DNA from: a virus
Virus record (IMG/VR): IMGVR_UViG_3300014501_000530
Span: 1-20,721 of that record
Length of the DNA: 20,721 nucleotides
Reading direction: 5' to 3' (one strand)
Under the pieces are notes generated by a model. It was not told where the DNA came from and did not search any database. It saw only the letters and a list, made by a program, of their open reading frames with translations. Position numbers and translations under genes: made by a program. This document shows, piece by piece, positions 1 through 5,268 of this stretch (position 1 is its first letter; every line of letters starts with the position of its first letter).

Positions 1-62
1 GGACATGGACTGGACAGTGGCCGAGCCGGACATGGACTGGACAGTGGCCGAGCCGGACATGG
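1..62. repeat. 27-bp GC-rich tandem repeat (2.3 copies)
   Basis: Positions 1-27 and 28-54 are identical 27-mers beginning GGACATGGACTGG, and 55-62 starts a third copy. The unit is about 67% GC, well above the flanking gene. Because 27 is a multiple of 3, it keeps the minus-strand reading frame open and encodes a 9-residue repeat (SGSATVQSM). The array probably continues beyond the left edge. Confidence 0.95.
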
Positions 63-444
63 AGATAATCCGACTCGATTTTACCACATTAATCTTTGCC
101 ATCGAGCCTAAAATCCATAAATCACCCAACAAAATATCTCTACTGTCGTTCACAATCAAACGACAGATAATTCCACGCAAAACATCAACGGTTTTCATTC
201 TGCGTTCGTCGTCAAACCACCCCGGTGTCTTGGGTTCATCAACCGACAAAGAGTAGTCATCAGGTTGATCGTACAATAAAACACCCTTTTCTTCCTTCGG
301 AGTGAATTCCACCCGAATAAAGTTTTCAGCGTTTCTGCCCTCCTTTAACTCAAAATGCATAATCAACTCTGAGTGCGAATCTGTCATGGGATGATGAAGA
401 ATACGACCATCACGAGTAACGATAGCAGAGAAAAAACGACACAT
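1..444 (-). CDS. Phage protein with N-terminal MCRFFSAIV-type domain and 9-residue repeats (3' end outside window)
   Basis: The frame is open for 148 codons from ATG at 444 to the left edge, so the C terminus is missing. AGGAG lies 7 nt before the ATG. The N terminus reads MCRFFSAIVTRDGRIL, followed by a DSHSELI motif and a conserved-looking PGWFDDERR segment around residues 73-81. I recall the general pattern (MCR-F-AIV, DSHE, then short Ser/Asn-Ala-Thr-Val repeats) from uncharacterised phage proteins, but know no function for it. The tail becomes repetitive (SMSGSATVQ repeated), which would suit a beta-solenoid-like extension. The repeat DNA is much richer in GC than the rest of the gene, suggesting recent expansion. 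It is the most downstream gene seen in the leftward array. Confidence 0.8.
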   Translation of the reverse strand, partial: MCRFFSAIVTRDGRILHHPMTDSHSELIMHFELKEGRNAENFIRVEFTPKEEKGVLLYDQPDDYSLSVDEPKTPGWFDDERRMKTVDVLRGIICRLIVNDSRDILLGDLWILGSMAKINVVKSSRIISMSGSATVQSMSGSATVQSMS

Positions 445-496
445 GAAAAGCTCCTAAAAGAGTAGACCAAAGGAAAAGTAGATATGTGTAGCGGTT

Positions 497-736
497 TTAC
501 GGCGACTTTTTGCCACTTGGCTCTTGATCCAAAATCGCCCGTAACTCATTCAGATTAGACATTATAAAATCCACGATGTCGCCATGATCTGAACGGTCAA
601 GCGTCCGCCTCAAGCTCAGAAGCCTTGGATATACATCAATTTTGAACTGAGCATCCATTGCCTTTTCCAAGCTTTCGTAATAATGCCCATCGGACGTTTT
701 GTACGTTTGGCCCTTTTGAATGTCGCTTACCGGCAT
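497..736 (-). CDS. Hypothetical small phage protein (79 aa)
   Basis: ATG at 736 begins MPVSDIQKGQTYKTSDGHYYESLEKA. The TSDGHYYESLEKAMDAQ part resembles the short target-sequence-like motif often seen in small phage proteins (TSDG-x-x-F/Y-E-x-x-E-A), which gives no clear function. The rest is charged and probably helical, ending in a Lys-rich PSGKKSP tail. The ribosome binding site is weak (AAGAGA about 8 nt upstream). It is separated from the upstream gene by only about 35 bp and is on the same strand as all its neighbours. Confidence 0.75.
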   Translation of the reverse strand: MPVSDIQKGQTYKTSDGHYYESLEKAMDAQFKIDVYPRLLSLRRTLDRSDHGDIVDFIMSNLNELRAILDQEPSGKKSP

Positions 737-761
737 GGCTGTATCTCTTAATAGTTTTGTC

Positions 762-779
762 GGCTATGTACTCATAGCC
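762..779. other. 7-bp hairpin at a gene end
   Basis: GGCTATG (762-768) and CATAGCC (773-779) pair perfectly around a 4-nt loop. The hairpin overlaps the stop codon of the 772-1140 gene and lies before the next leftward gene. There is no clear U-run after it, so it may be a weak terminator or mRNA-processing structure. Confidence 0.55.
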
Positions 780-1140
780 AATAGATAAATTCCCTATTGA
801 TTCCCTCTTTTACAGCCCGCACCACTACAATGTGTTGCTGAGTTGAACCAAAATCGCTAGAGGTTCCAAACGTAATGTCCGAAAACCCCTCTTGCTCCAT
901 CGCTATCTTAATCAACCGTGGCAATAAATGGCGTTTTTTACGCGTCAATCCTTCCGGTCGATTAATCACACCCTTCCCTGAATCAACCCCTTTAAAAAGC
1001 GTTTCATACGTCCTCTTGGTGTTTTCAATAGCTCCCTTACCCTTGCATATCTCGCATTGTTTGGCATAAGTCTTTGAAAACGTTGGAATAGAGCCCACCC
1101 CTACACAATGTCTACAACGGATTAAATCCGAAGAACCCAT
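772..1140 (-). CDS. DnaJ-type CxxCxGxG zinc-finger protein (122 aa)
   Basis: The start is the ATG at 1140, placed by AAGGAG 7 nt upstream; an ATG 13 codons further up has no such site. Residues 9-16 (CRHCVGVG) and 29-36 (CEICKGKG) are two CxxCxGxG motifs, the pattern of the DnaJ cysteine-rich domain. DnaJ normally has four motifs binding two zincs, so two motifs would bind one. Residues 40-122 show no J domain and are unrecognised. Proteins with just this motif pair are common in phages and bacteria and bind zinc; a chaperone or nucleic-acid role is only a guess. The upstream gene ends 10 bp before this start. Confidence 0.85.
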   Translation of the reverse strand: MGSSDLIRCRHCVGVGSIPTFSKTYAKQCEICKGKGAIENTKRTYETLFKGVDSGKGVINRPEGLTRKKRHLLPRLIKIAMEQEGFSDITFGTSSDFGSTQQHIVVVRAVKEGINREFIYWL

Positions 1141-1150
1141 GTCAATCTCC

Positions 1151-1396
1151 TTATCGACTGATTTTCCCTGTCGCTGCAAAAACCGCTAATCTTACTTGAG
1201 CAGAGTCAGCGTTTTTCAAAAAACCCTTCCTCTCTTCTTCATCCTCAGACCTATTATGAAGGTAGATGTAATTAATGTAAGTCTGCATTAACCCACAAAC
1301 CCCATGAATTTCCGCCCCGGTTGCTCTACTTTGAGCACGCTGAATCAAACGTGTGTTTTCTCGAAGCGGAATAAATTTTTCAAGGGTGTTTTGCAT
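1151..1396 (-). CDS. Hypothetical helical protein (81 aa)
   Basis: ATG at 1396 is chosen because GGAG lies 8 nt upstream and the start overlaps the end of the upstream gene by 17 bp, typical of translational coupling. A longer in-frame start at 1432 would overlap far more. The sequence begins MQNTLEKFIPLRENTRLIQRA and is mostly helical and charged, with an EDEEER acidic patch near residues 53-58. It ends in AVFAATGKISR. No family is recognised. An imperfect inverted repeat (GCGTTTTT/AAAAAACC near 1210) lies inside its 3' coding part. Confidence 0.75.
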   Translation of the reverse strand: MQNTLEKFIPLRENTRLIQRAQSRATGAEIHGVCGLMQTYINYIYLHNRSEDEEERKGFLKNADSAQVRLAVFAATGKISR

Positions 1397-1604
1397 CGTT
1401 TTGCTCCGATTTACGTTCGGTGACAATTCCATACCGCCATGATAGAATGTTTTCTGCCAAAGTTTCTAACTCGTAATTTGGCCGAAACATCTTCAGGCGA
1501 CCTTTACGGCGTTTTGGTCGATCCATCGCAATCCTTTCTTGCCGTTCTTTTTCTCTCGCCTCTTTGCGTAATCTCTCGACATGGTCAATCAACTCGTATG
1601 ACAT
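1380..1604 (-). CDS. Hypothetical basic protein (74 aa)
   Basis: ATG at 1604 has GAGGAA about 7 nt upstream. The N-terminal half is highly charged and helical (MSYELIDHVERLRKEAREKE, then a run rich in Arg/Lys), consistent with a nucleic-acid-binding or coiled-coil segment. The C-terminal half is more hydrophobic (ETLAENILSWRYGIV). No family is recognised. It follows the upstream gene by 3 bp and overlaps the downstream one by 17 bp, so the three genes are probably translated together. Confidence 0.75.
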   Translation of the reverse strand: MSYELIDHVERLRKEAREKERQERIAMDRPKRRKGRLKMFRPNYELETLAENILSWRYGIVTERKSEQNDAKHP

Positions 1605-1607
1605 GGT

Positions 1608-1790
1608 TTATTCCTCGCGAAGCAGACGCTTTACCTCTTTGGAGGCATGTTCCCAGTGTTCTTCCCTCAATTCAAATGGAGTGGCCGTTATTATAGCCCA
1701 GATACTCCATAGAACTTTGCGGTTAATTGGGAGGATTTTATTCGGTGCTCTAATCCCTTCCCAATACTCTTCATCTAATGGTTTTGACAT
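1608..1790 (-). CDS. Hypothetical protein (60 aa)
   Basis: ATG at 1790 has TAGGAG 7 nt upstream. The frame stays open further upstream, but without a plausible start. The protein begins MSKPLDEEYWEGIRAPNKIL. A Trp/Ile-rich central stretch (VLWSIWAIITATPF, residues about 27-40) could be a short amphipathic or membrane-associated helix, and the end is charged (HASKEVKRLLREE). No family is recognised. Confidence 0.75.
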   Translation of the reverse strand: MSKPLDEEYWEGIRAPNKILPINRKVLWSIWAIITATPFELREEHWEHASKEVKRLLREE

Positions 1791-1947
1791 AGAAACTCCT
1801 AAACTAGAGAAATAAAAAACCACCCCATGAATTTGACTCCATAGAGTGGTACGGAGATCATAATCTACGAAAGGACATAGATACAGACCACCTTGCCGTC
1901 GATCTTTGCGTTGTTGGGACTCAACGGTTACATCCCTGCTCTGGGAT
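1791..1947. other. Intergenic region with partly repeated sequence
   Basis: No gene with a convincing start was found. On the minus strand two related segments of about 15 bp, AACCGTTAGATCCCA and AACCGTTGAGTCCCA, lie about 27 bp apart (near 1920-1963), and ATCCC/GGGAT can form a small hairpin between them. Two possible mini-ORFs (a 19-codon one from TTG and a 20-codon one from ATG) could lie before the next gene, but neither has a good ribosome binding site. Confidence 0.4.
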
Positions 1948-2379
1948 CTAACGGTTTCCGATTGAATCCAACTCTTCCTCTGCTGTCTTAATTGGCTCAA
2001 ACTCGATTTGTTTAACATCAACACCCGGCCCATTGAGATATTCTGCATGAAGCCTGAGGGCGAAATTTACTAGTTCTTCCATTTTCCGCCCACTGAGCAC
2101 AGAAGAAAACGATTCTGCCATTTTGGCAAATTTATCACGGGTGGATTTAATATCAAACGTTTGAATCGGAATCTTCAATAAAGACGCTTTGACTACAGGC
2201 GGCAAACTTTCTATTCCAGAAACATCTTCATCCCTTGCGTACCAGATCCGATTGTCTCCAGTCTTGATCAAGAATTTCTTTTGAAGGCTATCAAACCAGT
2301 AAACCCTACCCATAATCGGACGCGAAGTTTGGCCAATAACAGCAATTACACAATCACCGTTATTAAAACGATGTTTCAT
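1948..2379 (-). CDS. Hypothetical protein (143 aa)
   Basis: ATG at 2379 is preceded by GGAAAGG 4-5 nt upstream. The N-terminal 55 residues (MKHRFNNGDCVIAVIGQT, then GRVYWFDSLQKKFLIKTGDNRIWYARDEDV) look like a small beta-barrel (SH3/KOW-like) with turns around Gly and Asp, as in proteins that use NGDxV-type openings. The second half is helical and charged (FAKMAESFSSVLSGRKMEELV) and ends acidic. No family is assigned with confidence. It is among the larger leftward genes and is preceded by a 200-bp region with RNA-like structures. Confidence 0.8.
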   Translation of the reverse strand: MKHRFNNGDCVIAVIGQTSRPIMGRVYWFDSLQKKFLIKTGDNRIWYARDEDVSGIESLPPVVKASLLKIPIQTFDIKSTRDKFAKMAESFSSVLSGRKMEELVNFALRLHAEYLNGPGVDVKQIEFEPIKTAEEELDSIGNR

Positions 2380-2426
2380 AAAACCTTTCCGTTGGGGAAA
2401 TAAAATCGCCGAACTATTTCGATGAA

Positions 2427-2479
2427 AACCCTATAACCTGAATCGAACAGGTTTTTAATCTCGTGCCAGAGATAGGGTT
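2427..2479 (-). ncRNA. tRNA-like element lacking an anticodon arm
   Basis: Read on the minus strand, an acceptor-like helix AACCCTA/TAGGGTT (extendable to 8 bp) encloses two hairpins. One is a D-arm-like TCTC-TGGCAC-GAGA with the GG in its loop. The other is a perfect T-arm ACCTG-TTCGATT-CAGGT, whose loop matches the TTCRANY consensus. Only about five bases (TTAAA) sit where an anticodon arm should be, giving about 53 nt in total. No CCA is encoded. It could be a decayed tRNA or a functional tRNA mimic; a regular tRNA is unlikely. Confidence 0.55.
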
Positions 2480-2491
2480 GGGGAGGTCGTA

Positions 2492-2526
2492 CTATAAACT
2501 GAGTTGCTCAGTAGGTTGCTTTATAG
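2492..2526. other. Two-tiered hairpin
   Basis: CTATAAA (2492-2498) pairs with TTTATAG (2520-2526) and ACTGAG (2498-2503) pairs with CTCAGT (2507-2512) around a TTG loop. A further ACTGAGT copy follows at about 2534-2540 and could compete for pairing. With the tRNA-like element next to it, it fills the gap between the genes at 1948-2379 and 2577-2774. It may be a leader or processing structure. Confidence 0.55.
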
Positions 2527-2576
2527 GCGAAGCACTGAGTACGTTAGGTATGTTAGTCTAATCCCAAAAGTATTGA

Positions 2577-2774
2577 TTATTCTACTGGATTAATTGGATA
2601 AAGTTTATCCCAATACGACGTTGCTTCGTACTCGCCACCAATAAATTGTGGTTTTTTCGTAATCGTATTAAAAACCACCCAAGTTGTTCCATCCAAATCC
2701 AAACGGAGTTCCATCGAACCATTCTCAGAAACTCTAAGCCTTTTGTAGAGTTGAGTCACAGTCTGCCCAAACAT
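2577..2774 (-). CDS. Hypothetical small protein (65 aa)
   Basis: ATG at 2774 follows a weak AAGAGA site. The protein begins MFGQTVTQLYKRLRVSENGS and continues with alternating hydrophobic residues (MELRLDLDGTTWVVFNT), suggesting a small beta-rich fold. The end (ATSYWDKLYPINPVE) resembles the GEYEATSYWD-type ends of short phage proteins, but no function is known to me. It sits 18 bp after its upstream neighbour on the same strand. Confidence 0.7.
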   Translation of the reverse strand: MFGQTVTQLYKRLRVSENGSMELRLDLDGTTWVVFNTITKKPQFIGGEYEATSYWDKLYPINPVE

Positions 2775-2792
2775 TTGAATCTCTTTTCTGGT

Positions 2793-3038
2793 TTAATTAT
2801 CCATCCCCACTTGGCAACAAACGTCCAACGCCCACTCCCTAAAAACCGCTAATGTTCTTTCCGTTTGTTCATTCACAACCGACACAACGAGGTGACAGAG
2901 TAATGAAGTGGGATAGGGAGCGGCTAATTTGAATGGCAGATTAGCCAAGGTTCGTTCAGGAAAAAGCTCCTTTTGTGCAGCCTCCAACAAAATTTGCCCC
3001 ATTGGACGTTGTAACATTGGAAGAATTACTTGATACAT
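2793..3038 (-). CDS. Hypothetical protein (81 aa)
   Basis: ATG at 3038 is chosen because AGGAG lies 8 nt upstream, inside the end of the preceding gene; a longer frame reaches 3107 without a binding site. The sequence begins MYQVILPMLQRPMGQILLEA. It is largely helical, with a hydrophobic stretch near residues 46-58 (LLCHLVVSVVNEQ) and Cys residues near the end (DVCCQVG). The stretch is too short and interrupted to be a sure membrane helix. No family is recognised. Confidence 0.75.
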   Translation of the reverse strand: MYQVILPMLQRPMGQILLEAAQKELFPERTLANLPFKLAAPYPTSLLCHLVVSVVNEQTERTLAVFREWALDVCCQVGMDN

Positions 3039-3040
3039 AA

Positions 3041-3184
3041 CTATTCTCCTACTGCGAATACAACTGGTCCAAATCGCCCAAACCCATTTCTCAGCCAAAA
3101 ACCCCAATTTCTATACCGTGATGTTATGCCGATAGCGTAATCATCAAACCAAAACGCAAAACCCCACGTCCCAATAACAAACAT
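3041..3184 (-). CDS. Small aromatic-rich protein (47 aa)
   Basis: ATG at 3184 follows AAAGGA at 5-6 nt spacing. The frame reads MFVIGTWGFAFWFDDYAIGI and later GFWLRNGFGRFGPVVFAVGE, with many Trp and Phe, and ends in TAG at 3041-3043. That stop overlaps the binding site of the next gene, whose ATG lies 2 nt beyond. This placement supports a real, coupled gene despite its size. No family is recognised; a membrane or capsid association is possible from composition only. Confidence 0.65.
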   Translation of the reverse strand: MFVIGTWGFAFWFDDYAIGITSRYRNWGFWLRNGFGRFGPVVFAVGE

Positions 3185-3198
3185 GACAATCCTTTGGT

Positions 3199-3324
3199 TT
3201 AGTTCCAGTGTTTTTTAGGTGGATCGTAAACAAACCCCACCCAATACGCCCCTAAAACGACACGCCCAGAAGTAACAACCCAAGTGGTAAGTGGGTACGG
3301 TGGTTGGATTGGTGGTGGCATCAT
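3199..3324 (-). CDS. Small Pro-rich protein (41 aa)
   Basis: The ATG at 3324 overlaps the TGA of the upstream gene (ATGA). The protein starts MMPPPIQPPYPLTTWVV, has a hydrophobic middle (VVLGAYWVGFVYD) and ends PPKKHWN. The N terminus is Pro-rich; the middle may be a short membrane or beta segment. No Shine-Dalgarno site is seen, so translation would depend on coupling. No family is recognised. Confidence 0.55.
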   Translation of the reverse strand: MMPPPIQPPYPLTTWVVTSGRVVLGAYWVGFVYDPPKKHWN

Positions 3325-3512
3325 AAAAAACCCCATTTCATTAACTCATATTCTTCCTTGCATTGTTCGCAATCATCGCAAGAAACGCAAATTGCATCAA
3401 GGAACTTGTGTTTTTTCGCACGTTCCTCTAACTCAGAACCACGAGCAATTGTCCACACATGACCACCCAAACATTGGGCGTAATAAACCTGTTCTTGGTT
3501 TTGTTCTGCCAT
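3321..3512 (-). CDS. Small Cys-containing protein (63 aa)
   Basis: ATG at 3512 has AAAGGAG with about 7 nt spacing; the frame extends upstream without another site. It begins MAEQNQEQVYYAQCLGGHVW. Four Cys follow in CVSCDDCEQC (residues about 45-54), which could bind a metal, and the protein ends EEYELMKWGFL. No family is recognised. It lies directly downstream of the tRNA-Asn gene and its stop overlaps the next gene's start. Confidence 0.75.
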   Translation of the reverse strand: MAEQNQEQVYYAQCLGGHVWTIARGSELEERAKKHKFLDAICVSCDDCEQCKEEYELMKWGFL

Positions 3513-3542
3513 AAAACGCTCCTTTCGAGAGCAAAAGACAGC

Positions 3543-3614
3543 TCCACAGGATCGATTTGAACCAACAACCTCACCGATTAACAATCGGGAATTCTACCAT
3601 TGAACTACTGTGGA
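3543..3614 (-). tRNA. tRNA-Asn(GTT), divergent T-arm
   Basis: On the minus strand TCCACAG pairs with CTGTGGA (7-bp acceptor). The D-arm GTTC-AATGGTA-GAAT and the anticodon loop TTGTTAA, with anticodon GTT, fit tRNA-Asn, as does the TAGTTCAATGGTAGAAT segment typical of bacterial tRNA-Asn. The discriminator base is G and no CCA is encoded. The T-loop is TTCAAAT, but the T-stem (GTTGG against CGATC) has two mismatches, and the outer anticodon-stem pair is C opposite T. It is a probable functional or slightly decayed phage tRNA. Confidence 0.7.
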
Positions 3615-3620
3615 AATAAT

Positions 3621-3694
3621 AACCCGACTAGGACTTTAACCTAGATCTTCAGCAGGAAGCTAGCAAGCTGACGCTTTAATTAAGCTATCGGGCC
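3621..3694 (-). tRNA. tRNA-like gene with 13-nt anticodon loop (isotype uncertain)
   Basis: On the minus strand GGCCCGA pairs with TCGGGTT (acceptor), GCTT-AATTA-AAGC forms a short D-arm, TCAGC/GCTGA forms an anticodon stem, and CTAGG-TTAAAGT-CCTAG a good T-arm. The loop of the anticodon stem is 13 nt (TTGCTAGCTTCCT) instead of 7. It contains a near-perfect 8-bp duplication, AGCTTGCT/AGCTTCCT. A Gly(TCC) or Ser(GCT) identity could be read from different parts of the loop. It lies 6 bp from tRNA-Asn. It may be a tRNA altered by a small duplication, or a decoy. Confidence 0.55.
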
Positions 3695-3736
3695 AATAAA
3701 CAAACTCTATCCCGTAATCCTAGTAGTGGCTGGGTA

Positions 3737-4036
3737 TCAGATCTGTTGCTGGTTTGGATAATCGAAAACATATTTGGGGTTTTCAACAGGATAGGTTGTG
3801 AATCTGCTATTAGCACTCTGACTAATCTGAATGCTAACAGCAGTTCTATTGCCATCCTCCACAATATTACAAGAACCATCTGAATTAGGGTGTTTTCCAG
3901 CCCCTTGGATCCAATCTGTGTTATGCAGCCTCCAATGAGCTAGAATTCGGAATGAAGTTACTCCAGTTTTTTGGTTTTGAACCAAAACCCCTTGAGTATA
4001 CCACGTCCAATTGATGCCACCAGAAGACAAAATCAT
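3737..4036 (-). CDS. Hypothetical protein (99 aa), beta-rich
   Basis: ATG at 4036 has GGAG about 7 nt upstream and overlaps the stop of the upstream gene by 4 bp (ATGA). The protein begins MILSSGGINWTWYTQGVLVQ and contains many Thr, Ser, Asn and Gln with alternating hydrophobic residues (TGVTSFRILAHWRL, NRTAVSIQISQSANSRFTTY), suggesting a beta-sheet fold. One Cys is present. No catalytic motif is seen. Its composition would suit a structural or carbohydrate-binding protein, but nothing proves it. A GGTTTTG-AAC-CAAAACC hairpin lies inside the gene near 3970-3990. Confidence 0.75.
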   Translation of the reverse strand: MILSSGGINWTWYTQGVLVQNQKTGVTSFRILAHWRLHNTDWIQGAGKHPNSDGSCNIVEDGNRTAVSIQISQSANSRFTTYPVENPKYVFDYPNQQQI

Positions 4037-4257
4037 TTTATACTCCGCAAAGGGTTATGAAGACTAACGTCTGCTTTAATAATCAACCGTGCTTCATACT
4101 CTTCTTGAGATTTAGCTTCTCGCCACTCGGCATGAATGTTATTGCCTGGCTTATTTCCTGTATAACCCGCGTATCCCATTGCCGATGCGAAAGAAGGTAA
4201 AGTAGTTATTACCCCATTTTCGTCAGTGTGAATCCATCGAAGAACTTTAAGATCCAT
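4033..4257 (-). CDS. Hypothetical protein (74 aa)
   Basis: ATG at 4257 begins MDLKVLRWIHTDENGVITTL. AAGGAG is 10 nt upstream, slightly long; an in-frame GTG at 4281 lies before that site. The middle (GYAGYTGNKPGNNIHAEW) is Gly-rich, followed by REAKSQEEYEARLIIKADV. No family is recognised. It overlaps the next gene by 4 bp, so the two are likely coupled. Confidence 0.7.
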   Translation of the reverse strand: MDLKVLRWIHTDENGVITTLPSFASAMGYAGYTGNKPGNNIHAEWREAKSQEEYEARLIIKADVSLHNPLRSIK

Positions 4258-4281
4258 AGAAAAACCGCTCCTTATCTCCAC

Positions 4282-4404
4282 TTAGACCTGTGAACTCTTG
4301 TTCTCACAACGCCAATTTGCACAACCGTCATCGAGTATAACCCAACCGCACTTGGCACAAGGAACCCAAGGGTTAAGTTTATACTCGATATTTTGCTGCC
4401 GCAA
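4282..4404 (-). CDS. Zinc-ribbon-like small protein (about 40 aa, start uncertain)
   Basis: The frame encodes KLNPWVPCAKCGWVILDDGC followed by ANWRC, a classical zinc-ribbon spacing (CxxCGW, 7 residues, C, 4 residues, C). A TTG start at 4404 would give 40 residues. The same frame is open back to a TAG at 4432-4434, which ends the neighbouring Cys-rich ORF, and AGGAG at about 4419 is badly spaced for the TTG. So this may be an independent gene with a non-standard start, or the readthrough or broken 3' part of its upstream neighbour. Confidence 0.55.
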   Translation of the reverse strand: MRQQNIEYKLNPWVPCAKCGWVILDDGCANWRCENKSSQV

Positions 4405-4431
4405 TAGTAATCGTTGTAGTCTCCTATCGGC

Positions 4432-4626
4432 CTACACCAAACGAATTGGCAAAATCCCGCTATACAACGACGCGATTGCGGAAGTCACATTGACCCACGC
4501 ACGATTGCCAGAGTATGGACTTTCAAGGAAGAACACTTGCCACATTGGTAAATTCCTACAGAAACCAAAAAACCACTCTCCACAAAGATGGACGCAATTG
4601 ATACAATACCGGCCTATGCCTAGCAC
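4432..4626 (-). CDS. Cys-rich protein, possibly frameshifted (64 aa from GTG)
   Basis: From a GTG at 4626 the frame encodes LGIGRYCINCVHLCGEWF then CRNLPMWQVFFLESPYS, with Cys spaced like the CxxCxxxC zinc-binding pattern of small phage proteins. The GTG has only AAAGG very close upstream. A perfect start (AAAGGATGGCTATG) lies just upstream at 4658 in another frame. It reads MCKYCCHRKGGC and stops at 4620-4622. Joining the two by a frameshift near 4628 would give one protein with extra Cys at its N terminus. It is therefore either two overlapping ORFs or one gene with a frameshift. Confidence 0.5.
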   Translation of the reverse strand: MLGIGRYCINCVHLCGEWFFGFCRNLPMWQVFFLESPYSGNRAWVNVTSAIASLYSGILPIRLV

Positions 4627-4658
4627 CCACCTTTACGATGACAACAATATTTGCACAT
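4620..4658 (-). CDS. 12-codon Cys-rich leader ORF or 5' part of frameshifted gene
   Basis: ATG at 4658 has an excellent AAAGG site placed right after the stop of the 4668-4805 gene. It encodes MCKYCCHRKGGC and then TAG. It overlaps the GTG-started Cys-rich ORF. It is too short to be a convincing protein alone, so a leader peptide or the 5' end of a shifted gene are the alternatives. Confidence 0.4.
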   Translation of the reverse strand: MCKYCCHRKGGC

Positions 4659-4667
4659 AGCCATCCT

Positions 4668-4805
4668 TTATTTAACTTCTTCATAGTACTCCAAAGCCCC
4701 AATCGCTTCGGCACTATATCCCGGAGAGGTGAAAGCATCTTTAACGGTTTTGCCTTCCCCTATTTCGACATGGCCACTACGCCAGAAAAAACGCCATTGT
4801 TTCAT
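4668..4805 (-). CDS. Small phage protein with GEGKTVKDAF motif (45 aa)
   Basis: ATG at 4805 has GGAG 7 nt upstream; the longer frame to 4955 lacks a site. The sequence MKQWRFFWRSGHVEIGEGKT, then VKDAF and GYSAEAIGALEYYEEV, matches a recurrent short phage pattern (FYW-x-DG-x-x-x-x-EG-x-x-x-x-DA, then GYG-x-GA-x-x-ALDY-x-E) that I recall from many phage genomes. No function is known. Its leader contains four G-runs. Confidence 0.8.
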   Translation of the reverse strand: MKQWRFFWRSGHVEIGEGKTVKDAFTSPGYSAEAIGALEYYEEVK

Positions 4806-4819
4806 GGTTCGCTCCAAAA

Positions 4820-4855
4820 CCCAAATCAACCCCCAATTACCCCCATTGATCCCCC
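4820..4855 (-). promoter_or_regulatory. Putative RNA G-quadruplex in a leader
   Basis: The minus strand carries three runs of five G (plus-strand C-runs at 4830-4834, 4840-4844 and 4851-4855) and one run of three G (4820-4822), with loops of 5-7 nt. This fits the four-run pattern for a G-quadruplex. It ends 14 nt before the ATG at 4805 and near its binding site, so folding could limit translation. Confidence 0.5.
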
Positions 4856-4861
4856 AAGAAA

Positions 4862-5056
4862 TCAATCTTGCAGCGGTGCTTTGACTTCCATTGCATCTAA
4901 CAAGCGGTGCATTCCATCGATATATTGGTTTGCTGCAATCAAACTTAATTCGCAAGCAACCAAAAATAAAAATCGACTGCCACCAGCGTTCAAAGCGATT
5001 GCTAACCTATCCTTTTCCTCACGGGATAAGTCTTTATATTCACGTAATTGAGCCAT
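4862..5056 (-). CDS. Hypothetical protein (64 aa)
   Basis: ATG at 5056 has a strong GGAGG 5 nt upstream. The protein is MAQLREYKDLSREEKDRLAI with a hydrophobic helix (FLFLVACELSLIAA, residues about 29-42) and ends DGMHRLLDAMEVKAPLQD. The helix may span or touch a membrane, or be buried. No family is recognised. Confidence 0.75.
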   Translation of the reverse strand: MAQLREYKDLSREEKDRLAIALNAGGSRFLFLVACELSLIAANQYIDGMHRLLDAMEVKAPLQD

Positions 5057-5115
5057 AGAACCTCCAAAAACTACCCCTAAATAGGCAAAAGCAGTTATTC
5101 ACCACCTATACCTAA

Positions 5116-5214
5116 TCAAATTCGCCGAGTAACAAAATGCCCCATTAATTGTCTTGCTCGCCACTCGGTGACAGTAATCCATCGTTCTGCTTGAGTGTTC
5201 CAAATTTGCCACAT
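5116..5214 (-). CDS. Small Trp/Arg-rich protein (32 aa)
   Basis: ATG at 5214 has GGAGG 6 nt upstream, one of the best sites in the block. The frame is MWQIWNTQAERWITVTEWRA then RQLMGHFVTRRI. A longer ORF in another frame (5145-5339) has no comparable start, so this short gene is preferred. The W-x-x-x-T-x-x-E-W-R pattern looks like a compact amphipathic peptide. No family is recognised. Confidence 0.6.
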   Translation of the reverse strand: MWQIWNTQAERWITVTEWRARQLMGHFVTRRI

Positions 5215-5268
5215 TGTAAACCTCCGAAAAAACCACCAAACCCCATTTTTCCTTCAAAAACGCCACTT

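Noticed and set aside
1-62. CRISPR array
   Set aside because: The 27-bp units are directly adjacent without spacers and stay in a protein reading frame.
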